A DNA stretch of 54,727 nt from JANLYQ01 sp031365725 (GCA_031365725.1 JANLYQ010000075.1:1-54727); one strand, 5' to 3'; counted from the first letter of the stretch, positions 8,702 through 17,548 are shown. Notes: generated from the letters alone by a model not told the origin. Made by a program: numbers and translations.

Positions 8702-9724
8702 ATGGGTGTGCGACGAGCGGCTGCGTTCGTTGCGGCGGCGATGTCGTCGATGGTGCTGACGCCAGTCCCGAGCCTGGCGGTGACCACTCCGGCACCGGAC
8801 CCGCAAGGCGTCGTCGTCACTGTCCCGCTGCTGCCCTATGCGCCGCGGTCGGACATGTTCCGGGTCGGGCCGTACACCAGTCGACTGGACGTGCTGCACA
8901 ACGACTCCGGCAACCCGGACCCGCGCCGGCTCGAATTGCTCGACCGCAACCGGAACCCGGTGGTGTTCCTGCTCCTGCGCGGCGTCGGCCGGCTGCACGT
9001 CGAGGACGGCTACGTCGTGCTCGAGCGGTTCGAGGAGTCGTCCGGTCGCGGCAGCTTCAGCTATCGCGCCGGCTCGGGCAACGGCGACCTGCAGGTCACC
9101 CAGGTCGTGGTGCAGGTCGTCGGCGAGGTGGTCCGCGTCGCGCGCGACTCGGCCCGCACCAGGCGCAACGTGCCTGTCGTGCTCGATGTGGCGGTTAACG
9201 ACCGGGTGATCGTGCCTGGTGCGGTCCGGGTGTGCGGCCCGCAGCTGTTTGCGCGTCGCCCAAGGCCTATCGACCCGCGGCCGGTGGTCTGGCCAGATCC
9301 GGAACAGCTGCCGTTCCCGTGCGAATCCCTCGGCGACCCATCCACCGTGCTCGTCACGCCCGCGGGTCGCTTCGAGGTCGACGCCAACGGCCGGGTGATC
9401 TTCACGCCGGCACCGGACTTCGCCGGTGTCGCCACCGCGTACTACCGCCAGGCCACCGACAACCTGTTCGACCTGGGCGTCGCCCGCCTCACAGTCCGGG
9501 TGCGAGCGCCGCGCGGCACGGCCGTGCTGGGCGAGAAGAACGGGAAGCCGGGGACACCCGCAACTCCTGGCGACCCGAGCAGTGGCGACGGCGGGGGGCT
9601 GCTCCCGCACACCGGTGCCGAGCTGGCTTCCGCTGGGTTTCTGGGTGCCGGCCTCCTGCTCGTCGGCTCAGCTATGGTGCGCGCGGGTCGCCGTCGTCGT
9701 CAGGTCCGCGCCCTGGACGCATAG
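8702..9724 (+). CDS. LPXTG cell-wall anchored surface protein with Ig/cadherin-like repeats
   Basis: 340 residues; ATG at 8702. It has a signal peptide (MGVRRAAAFVAAAM..., cleavage near SLAVT), two regions with the DVLxND and VxFTPxPDFxG signatures of bacterial cadherin/Big-type repeats (LDVLHNDSGNPD; VIFTPAPDFAGVATAYY), a Pro/Gly/Ser linker, the sortase motif LPHTG, a hydrophobic helix and a basic tail (RAGRRRRQ). It should be covalently linked to peptidoglycan by a sortase; none is encoded in this window. It diverges from pstC and converges with the transglycosylase, overlapping its end by 25 bases. Confidence 0.85.
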   Translation: MGVRRAAAFVAAAMSSMVLTPVPSLAVTTPAPDPQGVVVTVPLLPYAPRSDMFRVGPYTSRLDVLHNDSGNPDPRRLELLDRNRNPVVFLLLRGVGRLHVEDGYVVLERFEESSGRGSFSYRAGSGNGDLQVTQVVVQVVGEVVRVARDSARTRRNVPVVLDVAVNDRVIVPGAVRVCGPQLFARRPRPIDPRPVVWPDPEQLPFPCESLGDPSTVLVTPAGRFEVDANGRVIFTPAPDFAGVATAYYRQATDNLFDLGVARLTVRVRAPRGTAVLGEKNGKPGTPATPGDPSSGDGGGLLPHTGAELASAGFLGAGLLLVGSAMVRAGRRRRQVRALDA

Positions 9725-10527
9725 CTGTTGGTGGCAGCCACGACGTCGGCGACGTACACGTCTGACTCGTTGTAGGACAGGACCGCCCGGGTCCAGGCGA
9801 CCGGCTGGTCCAGTGCGCCGCCCCCGGCGCAGAGATAGCGCGCCGCCGACCACGCGGCATCGTCGAAGTCCTGTGGGTCGATCACGCCGTCGCCGTCGCC
9901 GTCAGAGCCCCACGTCCGCCAGGTCGAGGGCAGGAACTGCATCGGTCCGACGGCGCGGTCGTAGCGCGTGTCACCGTCCAGTCGGCCGCCGTCGGAGTCC
10001 GCGATCGTCGCCACCGGTCCGGCCCCCGACAGCTCGACGCCGATGATCGGGGTGATGCCGGGCCGCCCGTCCGGTCCGAGGGTGCGGCCACCGATCGTGC
10101 CGTGCTGCGACTCGACCCAGCCGAGGCCGGCGAGGGTGGCCCACGACAGGTGACAACTGCGGTTGGTGTTCGCCATCCGCAGGTCGGCAGCGGCGTACGC
10201 CGTCAGGGCGCGCGCACCGATGCCGGTCCGGGCGGCCATCAAGCGCACCCAGCGCGGGTCCGGTGCGGACAGCGCGGCCGCGGGGTCGGCGACTGACCGA
10301 CTCGTGCCTGCTGCCGTCGCCGACGTTGCCGTTGCGCCCGTTGCCGGTGACGGAGCCGGTCCCGCCGCGGCGCTCGCCACGGCATTCACAGGAGAGTCCA
10401 GCAGGCCGGTCTGGGTGGCCGGGTCGAGGACGTGCATTCCCGTCGTCTGCGAGGGCAGCCACACCAGCAGACCCGTCACCGTCAGGGCGATGCTCGCCAG
10501 CCCGACGGCGTTCGCCTTGCGGCTCAT
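9700..10527 (-). CDS. secreted lytic transglycosylase (SLT/MltB-like)
   Basis: 275 residues, ATG at 10527. An N-terminal hydrophobic helix (ASIALTVTGLLVWL) acts as signal or anchor, followed by an Ala/Thr/Pro linker. The catalytic domain has the general-acid Glu in GWVESQHG, then DRAVGPMQFLPSTW, then SYNESDVYVADV, all typical of murein lytic transglycosylases that cleave the glycan strand of peptidoglycan. An Asp-rich stretch (GSDGDGDGVIDPQDFDD) looks like a calcium-binding loop. It overlaps the upstream lipoprotein gene by 4 bases and belongs to the same minus-strand operon. Confidence 0.85.
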   Translation of the reverse strand: MSRKANAVGLASIALTVTGLLVWLPSQTTGMHVLDPATQTGLLDSPVNAVASAAAGPAPSPATGATATSATAAGTSRSVADPAAALSAPDPRWVRLMAARTGIGARALTAYAAADLRMANTNRSCHLSWATLAGLGWVESQHGTIGGRTLGPDGRPGITPIIGVELSGAGPVATIADSDGGRLDGDTRYDRAVGPMQFLPSTWRTWGSDGDGDGVIDPQDFDDAAWSAARYLCAGGGALDQPVAWTRAVLSYNESDVYVADVVAATNSYASRART

Positions 10528-10964
10528 CGGGTGAGGCAGCGTCGCGCAGCTGCGAGGGCCGGATCGTCCAGCGGCACGCCGTACGTCGGGAACTCCACGA
10601 CGCTGCCCCAGGTCGTCACCGCGGAGGCCGAGGCGTCCGCGACGAGCAAGGGCGCCGAGGTGACTGTCAACGCCGGCGCAGTCCACAGACCGACGGAGTT
10701 CTTGCCGCTGGCAGTGCGGAAGCGCGCAGCGATGACGAAGACCCCTGGTCTGGCCACGACAGCTGCGCCCTTGTCGGGATGGAATGCCACCCCGGGTTGC
10801 GCGCCCGAGGCGAGGTGAGCGAGGACGCCAGGTGGGACGTCGACGCAGGAGGCGCGCGCGGTCCTCACGACGTCGGTGGAACCCCCCGACGTGCAGCTGG
10901 ACAGCATCGCGACCGTCGCAACAGCGATCGGGACCGACCGAGCGACCCGCCCGTGTCTCGCCAT
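10524..10964 (-). CDS. small lipoprotein
   Basis: 146 residues. The chosen ATG at 10964 shares its A with the stop of the upstream gene (TGATG), indicating coupled translation. A basic start and hydrophobic stretch lead to the lipobox MLSSC, with Cys near residue 24 as lipidation site. The mature part of about 120 residues has several Val/Ala-rich strands and two further Cys (SCVDVPPG and the C-terminal RRCLTR) that may form a disulfide. I do not recognise the family. Its operon partners suggest a cell-envelope role. Confidence 0.65.
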   Translation of the reverse strand: MARHGRVARSVPIAVATVAMLSSCTSGGSTDVVRTARASCVDVPPGVLAHLASGAQPGVAFHPDKGAAVVARPGVFVIAARFRTASGKNSVGLWTAPALTVTSAPLLVADASASAVTTWGSVVEFPTYGVPLDDPALAAARRCLTR

Positions 10965-11395
10965 CACGACGGCAGCAGGCGAACGTCGCGCAGATCGCGC
11001 ACGCGACGCGGAGCGGGAAGCACGATCCACGCGTCGTCGATCCCACTGTCAGCGTGTCGGATGCCGTCGAAAAACACTCCGAGCGCCGCCTCGTTCTCTC
11101 GCCGGCCATCCAGGTCCGAACAACTCACCGCGACTGTGACGCCGAGCTGCTCGACCCGCCACACCCAGCGACCCGAGTCAAGATCGATGGACTGCACACC
11201 GACCAGGTCATGCTCACCGGTGGCACGCGGGCCCTGCGCGAGGCAGCGGAGCCGCTGCAGATTCCGGGCACAGGCATGGGCAGAGGTGAACGTCGAGATC
11301 CCGCAACCGAGCGGTTGGCCGTGCATCGAGATGAGCCGCCAGCCTTGCCGGCTTGTGCCGCGGACGGTCGAGATGTGGAAGCGGCCGTTGCTCAC
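10964..11395 (-). CDS. small protein with two YegP/DUF1508-like halves
   Basis: 143 residues from GTG at 11395. Two similar halves are visible: RFHISTVRGTSRQGWRLIS..GQPL near the start and RWVWRVEQLGVTVAVS later. The pattern W-R-x-L/V...G...(A)S followed by a helix resembles DUF1508 (YegP) repeats, but this is by eye and weak. It is a tandem paralogue of the next gene upstream (11430-11777), 34 bases away, and its stop overlaps the lipoprotein start. No signal peptide. Function unknown. Confidence 0.55.
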   Translation of the reverse strand: MSNGRFHISTVRGTSRQGWRLISMHGQPLGCGISTFTSAHACARNLQRLRCLAQGPRATGEHDLVGVQSIDLDSGRWVWRVEQLGVTVAVSCSDLDGRRENEAALGVFFDGIRHADSGIDDAWIVLPAPRRVRDLRDVRLLPS

Positions 11396-11429
11396 CGGTT
11401 GACTCCCATCGCGGTGGGCTGCTGGACGA

Positions 11430-11777
11430 TCAACAGAACACCCGCAGTCTCGGTACCGCGGGCGCAGTAGCCGCCATCTTGCGGAACTGCGCCAGGGTCG
11501 ACTCGCACTCCACCCGGCGCAGGAATGATCTGCTGGAGATGGCCACCGGCTGACCGTCCACGGCCAGCCTCCACCGCCATCCACCTGCGGCGTCGGGCAC
11601 GACGTCCTCGACGGCACGGTCGACCGCGTCGCGCAGACGCATCACCTCGGCAACGCACGCATCAAGGTCGACCAGCGGGACGGCGCATCGCCCGAGCTCC
11701 CAGTTGTTCGATGAGATGAGTCGCCACTCCGCCGTCGCAAGACGTCGGGTGAAGAACTGGAAGCGGGCGGTCGCCAT
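11430..11777 (-). CDS. small protein with two YegP/DUF1508-like halves
   Basis: 115 residues; ATG at 11777 chosen because the alignment with the downstream paralogue begins there (RFQFFTRRLATAEWRLIS against RFHISTVRGTSRQGWRLIS). The second half, GWRWRLAVDGQPVAISS, fits the DUF1508 pattern better than the first. It has no signal peptide and heads the minus-strand set that continues into the paralogue, a lipoprotein and a lytic transglycosylase. Function unknown; tentative family assignment. Confidence 0.55.
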   Translation of the reverse strand: MATARFQFFTRRLATAEWRLISSNNWELGRCAVPLVDLDACVAEVMRLRDAVDRAVEDVVPDAAGGWRWRLAVDGQPVAISSRSFLRRVECESTLAQFRKMAATAPAVPRLRVFC

Positions 11778-11908
11778 GGCTCGCTGATCCTGGCTCCCCG
11801 ACGCCGTTGCTGGTGGCATGTCGGGTGAACGGCTGACGTCGGCCGGATGAAGGTTGGCAGGTCCGGTCTCGGTTGTCCGGGTTGTCCGGCTGCGAGCACG
11901 ATGCTGGC

Positions 11909-12427
11909 ATGAGCCCTTTTTTGAGCCTTCGGCCCCCAGGACCCGAGGACGAGGCCGTCGTCCGCGCGGCGATCACCGAGCTGCGACCCGAAGGCTTCGA
12001 GTTCACCCCCGGCTGGCGCGAAGGCATGGAGTACGCCGACTTCCTCGACGCGCTGCGCGACGACGGCGCCGGCCTGGACTTCCGGCCGCACGCGTGGGTG
12101 CCCGTGTCGTTCCAGCTCGCCGAGGTCGACGGCGAGGTGGTGGGTCGCACGTCGATCAGGCACGCACTCAACGAGTGGCTGGCGCAGGAAGGTGGCCACA
12201 TCGGCTACGCGGTGCTTGCTGCGCACCGTCGCCGCGGTTATGCCACCGCGATCCTCCGGCAGAGCCTGGTCGTCGCGCGCGACCACGGGGTCGCCCGCGT
12301 CCTGGTCACGTGCGACGACGACAACGTCGGATCGGCCACGGTCATCGAGCGCTGCGGCGGCATCCGCGATGCCGAGCTGCCGCTGGTGCCAGGTGACCCG
12401 CCCAAGCGGCGCTACTGGATCGACTGA
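11909..12427 (+). CDS. GNAT family N-acetyltransferase
   Basis: 172 residues; ATG at 11909 gives the usual GNAT start (LSLRPPGPEDEAVVRAAI). The acetyl-CoA loop appears as AHRRRGYATAI (motif A, R/Q-x-x-G-x-A), preceded by GHIGYAVLA and followed by the V/ICDDDNxxSxxVIERCG segment. The ending GDPPKRRYWID is typical of the YjcK/putative acetyltransferase subgroup that may modify small molecules. Substrate unknown. It converges with the DUF4097-like gene. Confidence 0.85.
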   Translation: MSPFLSLRPPGPEDEAVVRAAITELRPEGFEFTPGWREGMEYADFLDALRDDGAGLDFRPHAWVPVSFQLAEVDGEVVGRTSIRHALNEWLAQEGGHIGYAVLAAHRRRGYATAILRQSLVVARDHGVARVLVTCDDDNVGSATVIERCGGIRDAELPLVPGDPPKRRYWID

Positions 12428-12445
12428 CGTCTCATCGAGGGCACG

Positions 12446-13174
12446 TCACCGGGTCGGCAGGTAGGACACCCGCACGGACCCGGCGCTCGACCTGGCCGTG
12501 ATCCTGCGCGTCGCGCCGGGGTCGGTGCGCACCGAGACCGTGCGCGACCCGGCGCTGGTGCTCGCATCCACGGCGTACGCCGCCTCGTCCCGGGGTACCT
12601 GCACCACCACCGACCCGGCACTCGACCGGGCTTTGACCTTGATCGGGTCAGCAACGAAGTCCAGGCGCACCGACCCGGCGGATGAGGACGCCGCGACATC
12701 GGCCGAGCCCAACGCGGTGCCGGTCACCGACCCGGCACTGGAGGTGGCCGACACCCGGCCGGTGGAGCCCACGACCTTCACGAATCCACCGGAGGAGTGC
12801 AGCTGCAGCCGCACCCCGGCCGGCACCACCAGCGTGACGCGTCCGTCCATGCCGCGGCCGAACCAGATCGCGCCTGAGGACCGCACAACCAGACGATGAC
12901 CGACCAGGTGCTGGCTGATCGAGGGCTTGTTCATCGACCACGACATGCTGCGGTCCAGCCTTACCGCACCCGACGCGCCCTCCGGACCCGTCTGCACCCG
13001 CACCGACTCGACCGAGACGTCGACGTCGACTACGCGCACATCGGCATACGTGCGCTGGACCCGCACCGTCTCCCACCCCAGGAGCCCGACGATCGACAGG
13101 GCACCGAGGGCGATGGTGCCGACGGCACCCACGACGGCGGCACCCCGCAGCAGCGACCGCACCTCCGGCGTCAC
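12446..13174 (-). CDS. membrane-anchored DUF4097-like protein with SSAGSV repeats
   Basis: 242 residues from a GTG at 13174 that overlaps the response-regulator stop by 4 bases. A transmembrane helix (about 8-35) is followed by an all-beta extracellular region. Five copies of an SSAGSV-type motif spaced about 22 residues apart (SSAGSVTG, SSAGSVRL, SSAGSVVV, TSAGSRTV, SSAGSVRV) indicate a beta-helix/solenoid of the DUF4097 (head-GIN) kind. Such proteins are often found next to envelope-sensing two-component systems. It is likely co-transcribed with the kinase and regulator. Confidence 0.8.
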   Translation of the reverse strand: MTPEVRSLLRGAAVVGAVGTIALGALSIVGLLGWETVRVQRTYADVRVVDVDVSVESVRVQTGPEGASGAVRLDRSMSWSMNKPSISQHLVGHRLVVRSSGAIWFGRGMDGRVTLVVPAGVRLQLHSSGGFVKVVGSTGRVSATSSAGSVTGTALGSADVAASSSAGSVRLDFVADPIKVKARSSAGSVVVQVPRDEAAYAVDASTSAGSRTVSVRTDPGATRRITARSSAGSVRVSYLPTR

Positions 13175-13824
13175 GACCCGTCTCCCTCGAGATAGCGCAG
13201 GACCGCCAACACGCGGCGGTGGTCCTGCTCGTCGGGCGGCAGCCCGAGCTTGCTGAACAGCGAGCTCACGTGCTTCTCCACCGCGCCCTCGCTGACGACG
13301 AGCTCGGCGGCGATACCGGCGTTGGACCGGCCCTCGGCCATCAGCCGGATCACGTCGGTCTCCCGCGGGGTGAGGCCGCCGAGCGGATCGGTGCGACGGC
13401 TGCGCACAAGCAGCTGCGACACAACCTCGGGGTCCAGCGCCGTGCCGCCCGAGCCCACTCGTCGTACGGCGTCGACGAACTCAGCGACATCGGCGACGCG
13501 GTCCTTGAGGAGATATCCGAAGCCGCGGGTGTCGGAGGCGATGAGGTCGGTGGCGTAGCGCTCCTCGACGTACTGGCTCAGCATCAGGACACCGACGCCT
13601 GCGTGCTGGGCGCGGATGACCAATGCGGCCCGGACGCCCTCGTCGGTGTGCGTCGGTGGCATCCGGATATCGACAACGCAGATGTCGGGCCGGTGCTCGT
13701 CGACGGCGCGCAGCAACGCCTCCGGCTCCTCGACGGCAGCAACGACCTCGAGGCCCGCATCGGTGAGCAGCCGCACCAGACCCTCACGCAACAGCACCGA
13801 GTCCTCAGCGATCACGACGCGCAT
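13171..13824 (-). CDS. NarL/LuxR-type response regulator
   Basis: 217 residues. The receiver domain has the acidic pocket ED (7-8), the phosphoacceptor Asp52 in VVDIRMPP, and the conserved Lys in LLKDRV. The C-terminal LuxR helix-turn-helix is LTPRETDVIRLMAEGRSNAGIA...VSEGAVEKHVSSLFSKLGL. It overlaps the kinase gene by 13 bases and the DUF4097-like gene by 4 bases. The kinase is its obvious partner. A 16-bp palindrome in the divergent promoter region is a candidate binding site. Confidence 0.93.
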   Translation of the reverse strand: MRVVIAEDSVLLREGLVRLLTDAGLEVVAAVEEPEALLRAVDEHRPDICVVDIRMPPTHTDEGVRAALVIRAQHAGVGVLMLSQYVEERYATDLIASDTRGFGYLLKDRVADVAEFVDAVRRVGSGGTALDPEVVSQLLVRSRRTDPLGGLTPRETDVIRLMAEGRSNAGIAAELVVSEGAVEKHVSSLFSKLGLPPDEQDHRRVLAVLRYLEGDGS

Positions 13825-15053
13825 CGCACCTCCACAGCAATGGTGGTGCCGCCGCCCGGCGGGGACGTGAGGGTGAAGCGCCCGTCGACTGCACCGACCC
13901 GGTCCCGCAGCCCGGTCAGGCCGCTGCCGGCCGCCTCGACCGCGCCGCCACGACCGTCGTCGACGACCGAGACCCGCAGCACGTCGCCGTCACGCTCGAC
14001 GTCGACGGTCGCGGACCGTGCGCCGGAATGCCGAGCGGCGTTGGTCAGCGACTCCGACACCATGAAGTACGCGATGGCCTCGGCGGTGGGCGACGGTCGC
14101 TGCGGGAGGTCGACGTACAACCGGACCGGGACCGGCGACCGGGCCACCAGCGCAGACAGCGCGGCGTCGAGGCCGCGGTCGGTCAGCACAGCTGGATAGA
14201 CCCCGCGGATCACGTTGCGCAGCTCGACGATCGACTCCTTGGCCTGGGTGTGCGCCTGCTCGACGAGCTCGCGCGCCGCCTCGGGGTCAGTGGCGAACTT
14301 GTCCCTGGCCATGCCGAGGTTCATCGCCAGTGAGACGAGGTGCTGCTGGGTGCCGTCGTGCAGGTCGCGCTCGATCCGGCGACGCTCCGCGTCGGCCGCG
14401 TCAACGACGCGGGCGCGGGACTGCGTCAGCGACGACACCTGCGCCGTGAGGAGCTCGGACTCGCTCGGGCATAGCAGAGCACGCGCCATCGTGACCTCGG
14501 CAGCTGCCATCCCCCGCGTCACGGGCGCGGCGACGAGCAGGAACATCAGGCCGGTCAGGAAACCGAGCCCGACCTCGGTCGTCGCCGGCCAGTGCCACCA
14601 GCTCACGACGTGCCCGCCCGGCAAGGCCCAGCCATACGTCGGCAGCAGTACGCCTGCCAGTGCAACCGACCACAGCGTCACCGCCACGGTGAAGAACAGC
14701 GTGCCCACCGGCAGCATGAGCAGGCAGTAGGCGATCTCCTTCCATGCAGCGGCCGACCGCACCAGCCGCCAGCAGCGGGCGATCGGTCCACCTGCTGCCG
14801 ACAACGGCGGCCGGCGCGGTAGATCGGCGTCCAGCAGAAGGGCAGCCCGGCCCCGCTCCACCATGGCCATCCAGCCGACGACGACCACTGTGACCCAGAT
14901 CAGCACGATACCGACCAGGAAGAGCGGCACCAGCCCGAGGCCGGTGGCCAGTCCGGTGACGACGATCGTGAAGGTGACGATGCCGACCGGCAGACCGAGC
15001 AGCACGTAGGCAAGGGAGAGCCACGTCCGGGCACTCCACAGGCTGCGCAGCAC
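13812..15053 (-). CDS. sensor histidine kinase (HisKA_3 type) with membrane sensor
   Basis: 413 residues from GTG at 15053 with GAGGAGG upstream. Two pairs of transmembrane helices with short loops form the N-terminal sensor (about 10-215), as in actinobacterial sensor-domain kinases next to MMPL or ABC exporters. The dimerisation box is ERRRIERDLHDGTQQH with the phosphorylated His, followed by a HATPase domain with SESLTNAARHS, DDGRGG and GLTGLRDRV. With so little extracellular sequence it probably senses events within the membrane. Confidence 0.92.
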   Translation of the reverse strand: MLRSLWSARTWLSLAYVLLGLPVGIVTFTIVVTGLATGLGLVPLFLVGIVLIWVTVVVVGWMAMVERGRAALLLDADLPRRPPLSAAGGPIARCWRLVRSAAAWKEIAYCLLMLPVGTLFFTVAVTLWSVALAGVLLPTYGWALPGGHVVSWWHWPATTEVGLGFLTGLMFLLVAAPVTRGMAAAEVTMARALLCPSESELLTAQVSSLTQSRARVVDAADAERRRIERDLHDGTQQHLVSLAMNLGMARDKFATDPEAARELVEQAHTQAKESIVELRNVIRGVYPAVLTDRGLDAALSALVARSPVPVRLYVDLPQRPSPTAEAIAYFMVSESLTNAARHSGARSATVDVERDGDVLRVSVVDDGRGGAVEAAGSGLTGLRDRVGAVDGRFTLTSPPGGGTTIAVEVRCAS

Positions 15054-15156
15054 GACTCCTCCTCGTCCTCGTCGGCCGACGCTCCGATGTGCCGGCCAGA
15101 GCACCACGCTAGGGACTCCCCGTCCTCCGCACGATGATGCTGGCCGCCTTCTGCTG

Positions 15157-15172
15157 CGGGGGTTAACCCCCG
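15157..15172. promoter_or_regulatory. 16-bp perfect palindrome in divergent promoter region
   Basis: CGGGGGTTAACCCCCG lies in the 209-bp gap between the kinase (minus) and MMPL (plus) genes, 104 and 90 bases from the two starts. LuxR-type regulators bind short inverted repeats, so it is a candidate operator for the adjacent response regulator. This is inference. Confidence 0.5.
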
Positions 15173-15262
15173 GCCCGATCCGGCGACTGGCCCCAGAGAC
15201 GGCGACGCCCGGCGCGGGCACGGTGGAGCACGTCCGTTCGACCCCGTCCCTGGAGCCTGATC

Positions 15263-17497
15263 ATGACTGTCACCACCACCCTCGGCCGTCCCGCCGAGAC
15301 ACCCGTTCCCCCCGCGCCGTACCGCGGTGTGGTGCTGCGCCTGGCCCGCTGGAGCAGCCAGCACCGCTGGCTGGCCGTCGCCCTCTGGTTCGCCTTCGTG
15401 GCGGCGGTGTTCGTCGGCGGTGGCGCGGTCGGCACCCGCGTGCTCACCTCCGCCGAGTCCGGGGTAGGTGAGTCCGGCCGGGCGGACCGTGCCGTGGAGC
15501 GTGCCGGCTATCCCGCGCAGCCCACTGAACGCATCCTCATCCGGTCCAGGTCGGGACCGCTCGACCTGGCGGCAGCGCAGCCCGCCGTCGACCAGCTGCG
15601 CAGCCGGCTCGGCGCACTGCCCGAGGTAGCCGGCGTCGGCGACCTCGTCACGTCGGCCGACGGCACGGCAGCGATGCTGCCGGTCGTGCTCGACGTCGGC
15701 AGTGCTACCGGGTCGGCAGCGATCGACTCCGCCGACAAGCAGGTGAACGCCGTCCTCGCCGTCACCGCCACGGTCGCCCGCGGTCAGCCCGCACTGCGCA
15801 TCGACGAGGTCGGTGACGCGTCACTGGACAAGTCGATCGGCGACCTGGTCAGCGGCGACTTCGGCAAGGCCGAGCGACTGAGTCTGCCCATCACGTTGCT
15901 CATCCTCCTGCTGACCTTCGGGGCTCTGATCGCTGCTGGTGTCCCTCTCGTGCTTGCGCTGTCGGCGGTCGCGGCGGCCATCGGGCTCAGCGCACTGGTC
16001 TCGCACCTGCTGCCGGTGACCGACGCGCTCAACAGCGTGATCCTGTTGATCGGCATGGCAGTCGGCGTCGACTACTCGCTGTTCTACGTCCGCCGGGCCC
16101 GGGAGGAGCGGGCGCGCGGAGCGAGCAGAAAGGACGCCATCGAGCTCGCGGCGCGCACCAGTGGCCGGGCCGTGATCGTCTCCGGGCTCGCGGTGTTCGT
16201 CTCGATGTCCGGGCTGCTGCTCTCCGGCGACGGCACGTTCATCTCCATGGCCGTCGGCACCATGCTCGTGGTCGCGGTAGCCGTCCTTGGCTCGCTCACC
16301 GTCCTGCCTGCGATGCTGTCCCTGCTGGGTGACCGCATCGAGCGGCCGCGGGTGCCGTTCGTGCATCGCCTGCGCCGAAGCGACGGTGCGGGTCGGTTCT
16401 GGCCGGCCGCGATGCGGGTCGTGCTGCACAAGCCGGTCGTCTCGCTCGCCCTTGCTGCCACCGCTCTGCTCGCCCTCGCGGCACCGGCGTTGGGCATGCG
16501 CACCGGTGAGGCCGGCGCCGACTCGATCCCCCGGTCACTGCCGATCATGCAGAGCTATGACGCTTTGACTGCCGCCTTCCCGCAGACCGGCTTCGCCCAC
16601 ACCGTGGTGGTCTGGAACAAGGACGGCTCACGACTCGACCGGGCGCGGCTGGATGCCGGCGTCATCGAGCTGGCCCGCACAGCGCGCGCCGACGGCTTCC
16701 CGTTGGTGCCGGCGACCGGCTTGACTCCCGATGTGTCACCTGACGGCAGCACTGCCACGGTCGACCTGCCGGTGACCGGGGACTTCAACACCAGCCCGGC
16801 GCAGCAGTCGCTGCAGCGGGTCCGCGGCGACCTGGCACCTGCGCTCGCTCGCGCGATCCCCGGCAGCGAGGTGGGAGTCACCGGCAACACGGCGTACGTC
16901 GTGGACTTCGGTGCCGTCATGCGCAGCCACCTGCCCCTGGTGATGGCCTTCGTGCTGGGCCTGACCTTCCTGATGCTGGTGATCGCGTTCCGTTCGGTGG
17001 TGATCGCGGCGACGGCTGTGGTGCTGAACCTGCTGTCGGTCGGGGCGGCGTACGGCTTGCTGGTGCTGGTCTTCCAGCACGGCCTCGGCCAGGACCTGCT
17101 CGACTTCCGCGGCAACGGCGCGATCATCGACTGGCTGCCGCTGTTCCTCTTCGTGGTGCTGTTCGGCCTGTCGATGGACTATCACGTGTTCGTCGTCAGT
17201 CGCATCCGCGAGGCGCGGGAGTCGGGGCTGCCGACCCGGGCAGCCGTCGCCGCCGGTGTCACCTCGTCGGCCGGTGTCGTCACCAGTGCTGCCGCGGTGA
17301 TGGTGGGGGTGTTCTCCATCTTCGGCACGCTGTCGATGCTGGAGTTCAAGCAGCTGGGAGTGGGACTGGCAGCGGCAGTGCTGATCGACGCGACCGTCGT
17401 GCGCGCGGTGCTGCTGCCCTCTGCGATGACGCTGCTCGGTCGGCACAACTGGTGGCTGCCGCGCTGGCTCGACCGGCTGCTGCCGGCGGCGCACTGA
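15263..17497 (+). CDS. MMPL/RND family transporter
   Basis: 744 residues; ATG at 15263. Two repeats of the RND arrangement are present: a helix, a large external loop, then a six-helix bundle. The proton-relay region shows as GMAVGVDYSLFYVRRAREE in the first half and FGLSMDYHVFVVSRIREA in the second, each with the Asp-Tyr of MmpL proteins. It is shorter than mycolate exporters (900 or more residues), matching the generic actinobacterial MMPL class that exports lipids or drugs. Divergent transcription from an envelope two-component system suggests it is that system's target. Confidence 0.9.
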   Translation: MTVTTTLGRPAETPVPPAPYRGVVLRLARWSSQHRWLAVALWFAFVAAVFVGGGAVGTRVLTSAESGVGESGRADRAVERAGYPAQPTERILIRSRSGPLDLAAAQPAVDQLRSRLGALPEVAGVGDLVTSADGTAAMLPVVLDVGSATGSAAIDSADKQVNAVLAVTATVARGQPALRIDEVGDASLDKSIGDLVSGDFGKAERLSLPITLLILLLTFGALIAAGVPLVLALSAVAAAIGLSALVSHLLPVTDALNSVILLIGMAVGVDYSLFYVRRAREERARGASRKDAIELAARTSGRAVIVSGLAVFVSMSGLLLSGDGTFISMAVGTMLVVAVAVLGSLTVLPAMLSLLGDRIERPRVPFVHRLRRSDGAGRFWPAAMRVVLHKPVVSLALAATALLALAAPALGMRTGEAGADSIPRSLPIMQSYDALTAAFPQTGFAHTVVVWNKDGSRLDRARLDAGVIELARTARADGFPLVPATGLTPDVSPDGSTATVDLPVTGDFNTSPAQQSLQRVRGDLAPALARAIPGSEVGVTGNTAYVVDFGAVMRSHLPLVMAFVLGLTFLMLVIAFRSVVIAATAVVLNLLSVGAAYGLLVLVFQHGLGQDLLDFRGNGAIIDWLPLFLFVVLFGLSMDYHVFVVSRIREARESGLPTRAAVAAGVTSSAGVVTSAAAVMVGVFSIFGTLSMLEFKQLGVGLAAAVLIDATVVRAVLLPSAMTLLGRHNWWLPRWLDRLLPAAH

Positions 17498-17510
17498 GCC
17501 GCGACCAACA

Positions 17511-17548
17511 CGACGGCCGGCTGTCCCCGTGGGGGCAGCCGGCCGTCG
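17511..17548. terminator. strong bidirectional hairpin terminator
   Basis: A perfect 13-bp stem (CGACGGCCGGCTG at 17511-17523 and its complement at 17536-17548), extended by CCCC/GGGG, lies 14 bases after the MMPL stop and before the convergent phosphatase remnant. Confidence 0.75.

Noticed and set aside
11430..11819. Longer start at 11819 for the first YegP-like gene
   Set aside because: The extra residues have no counterpart in the paralogue, whose alignment starts at the ATG at 11777.
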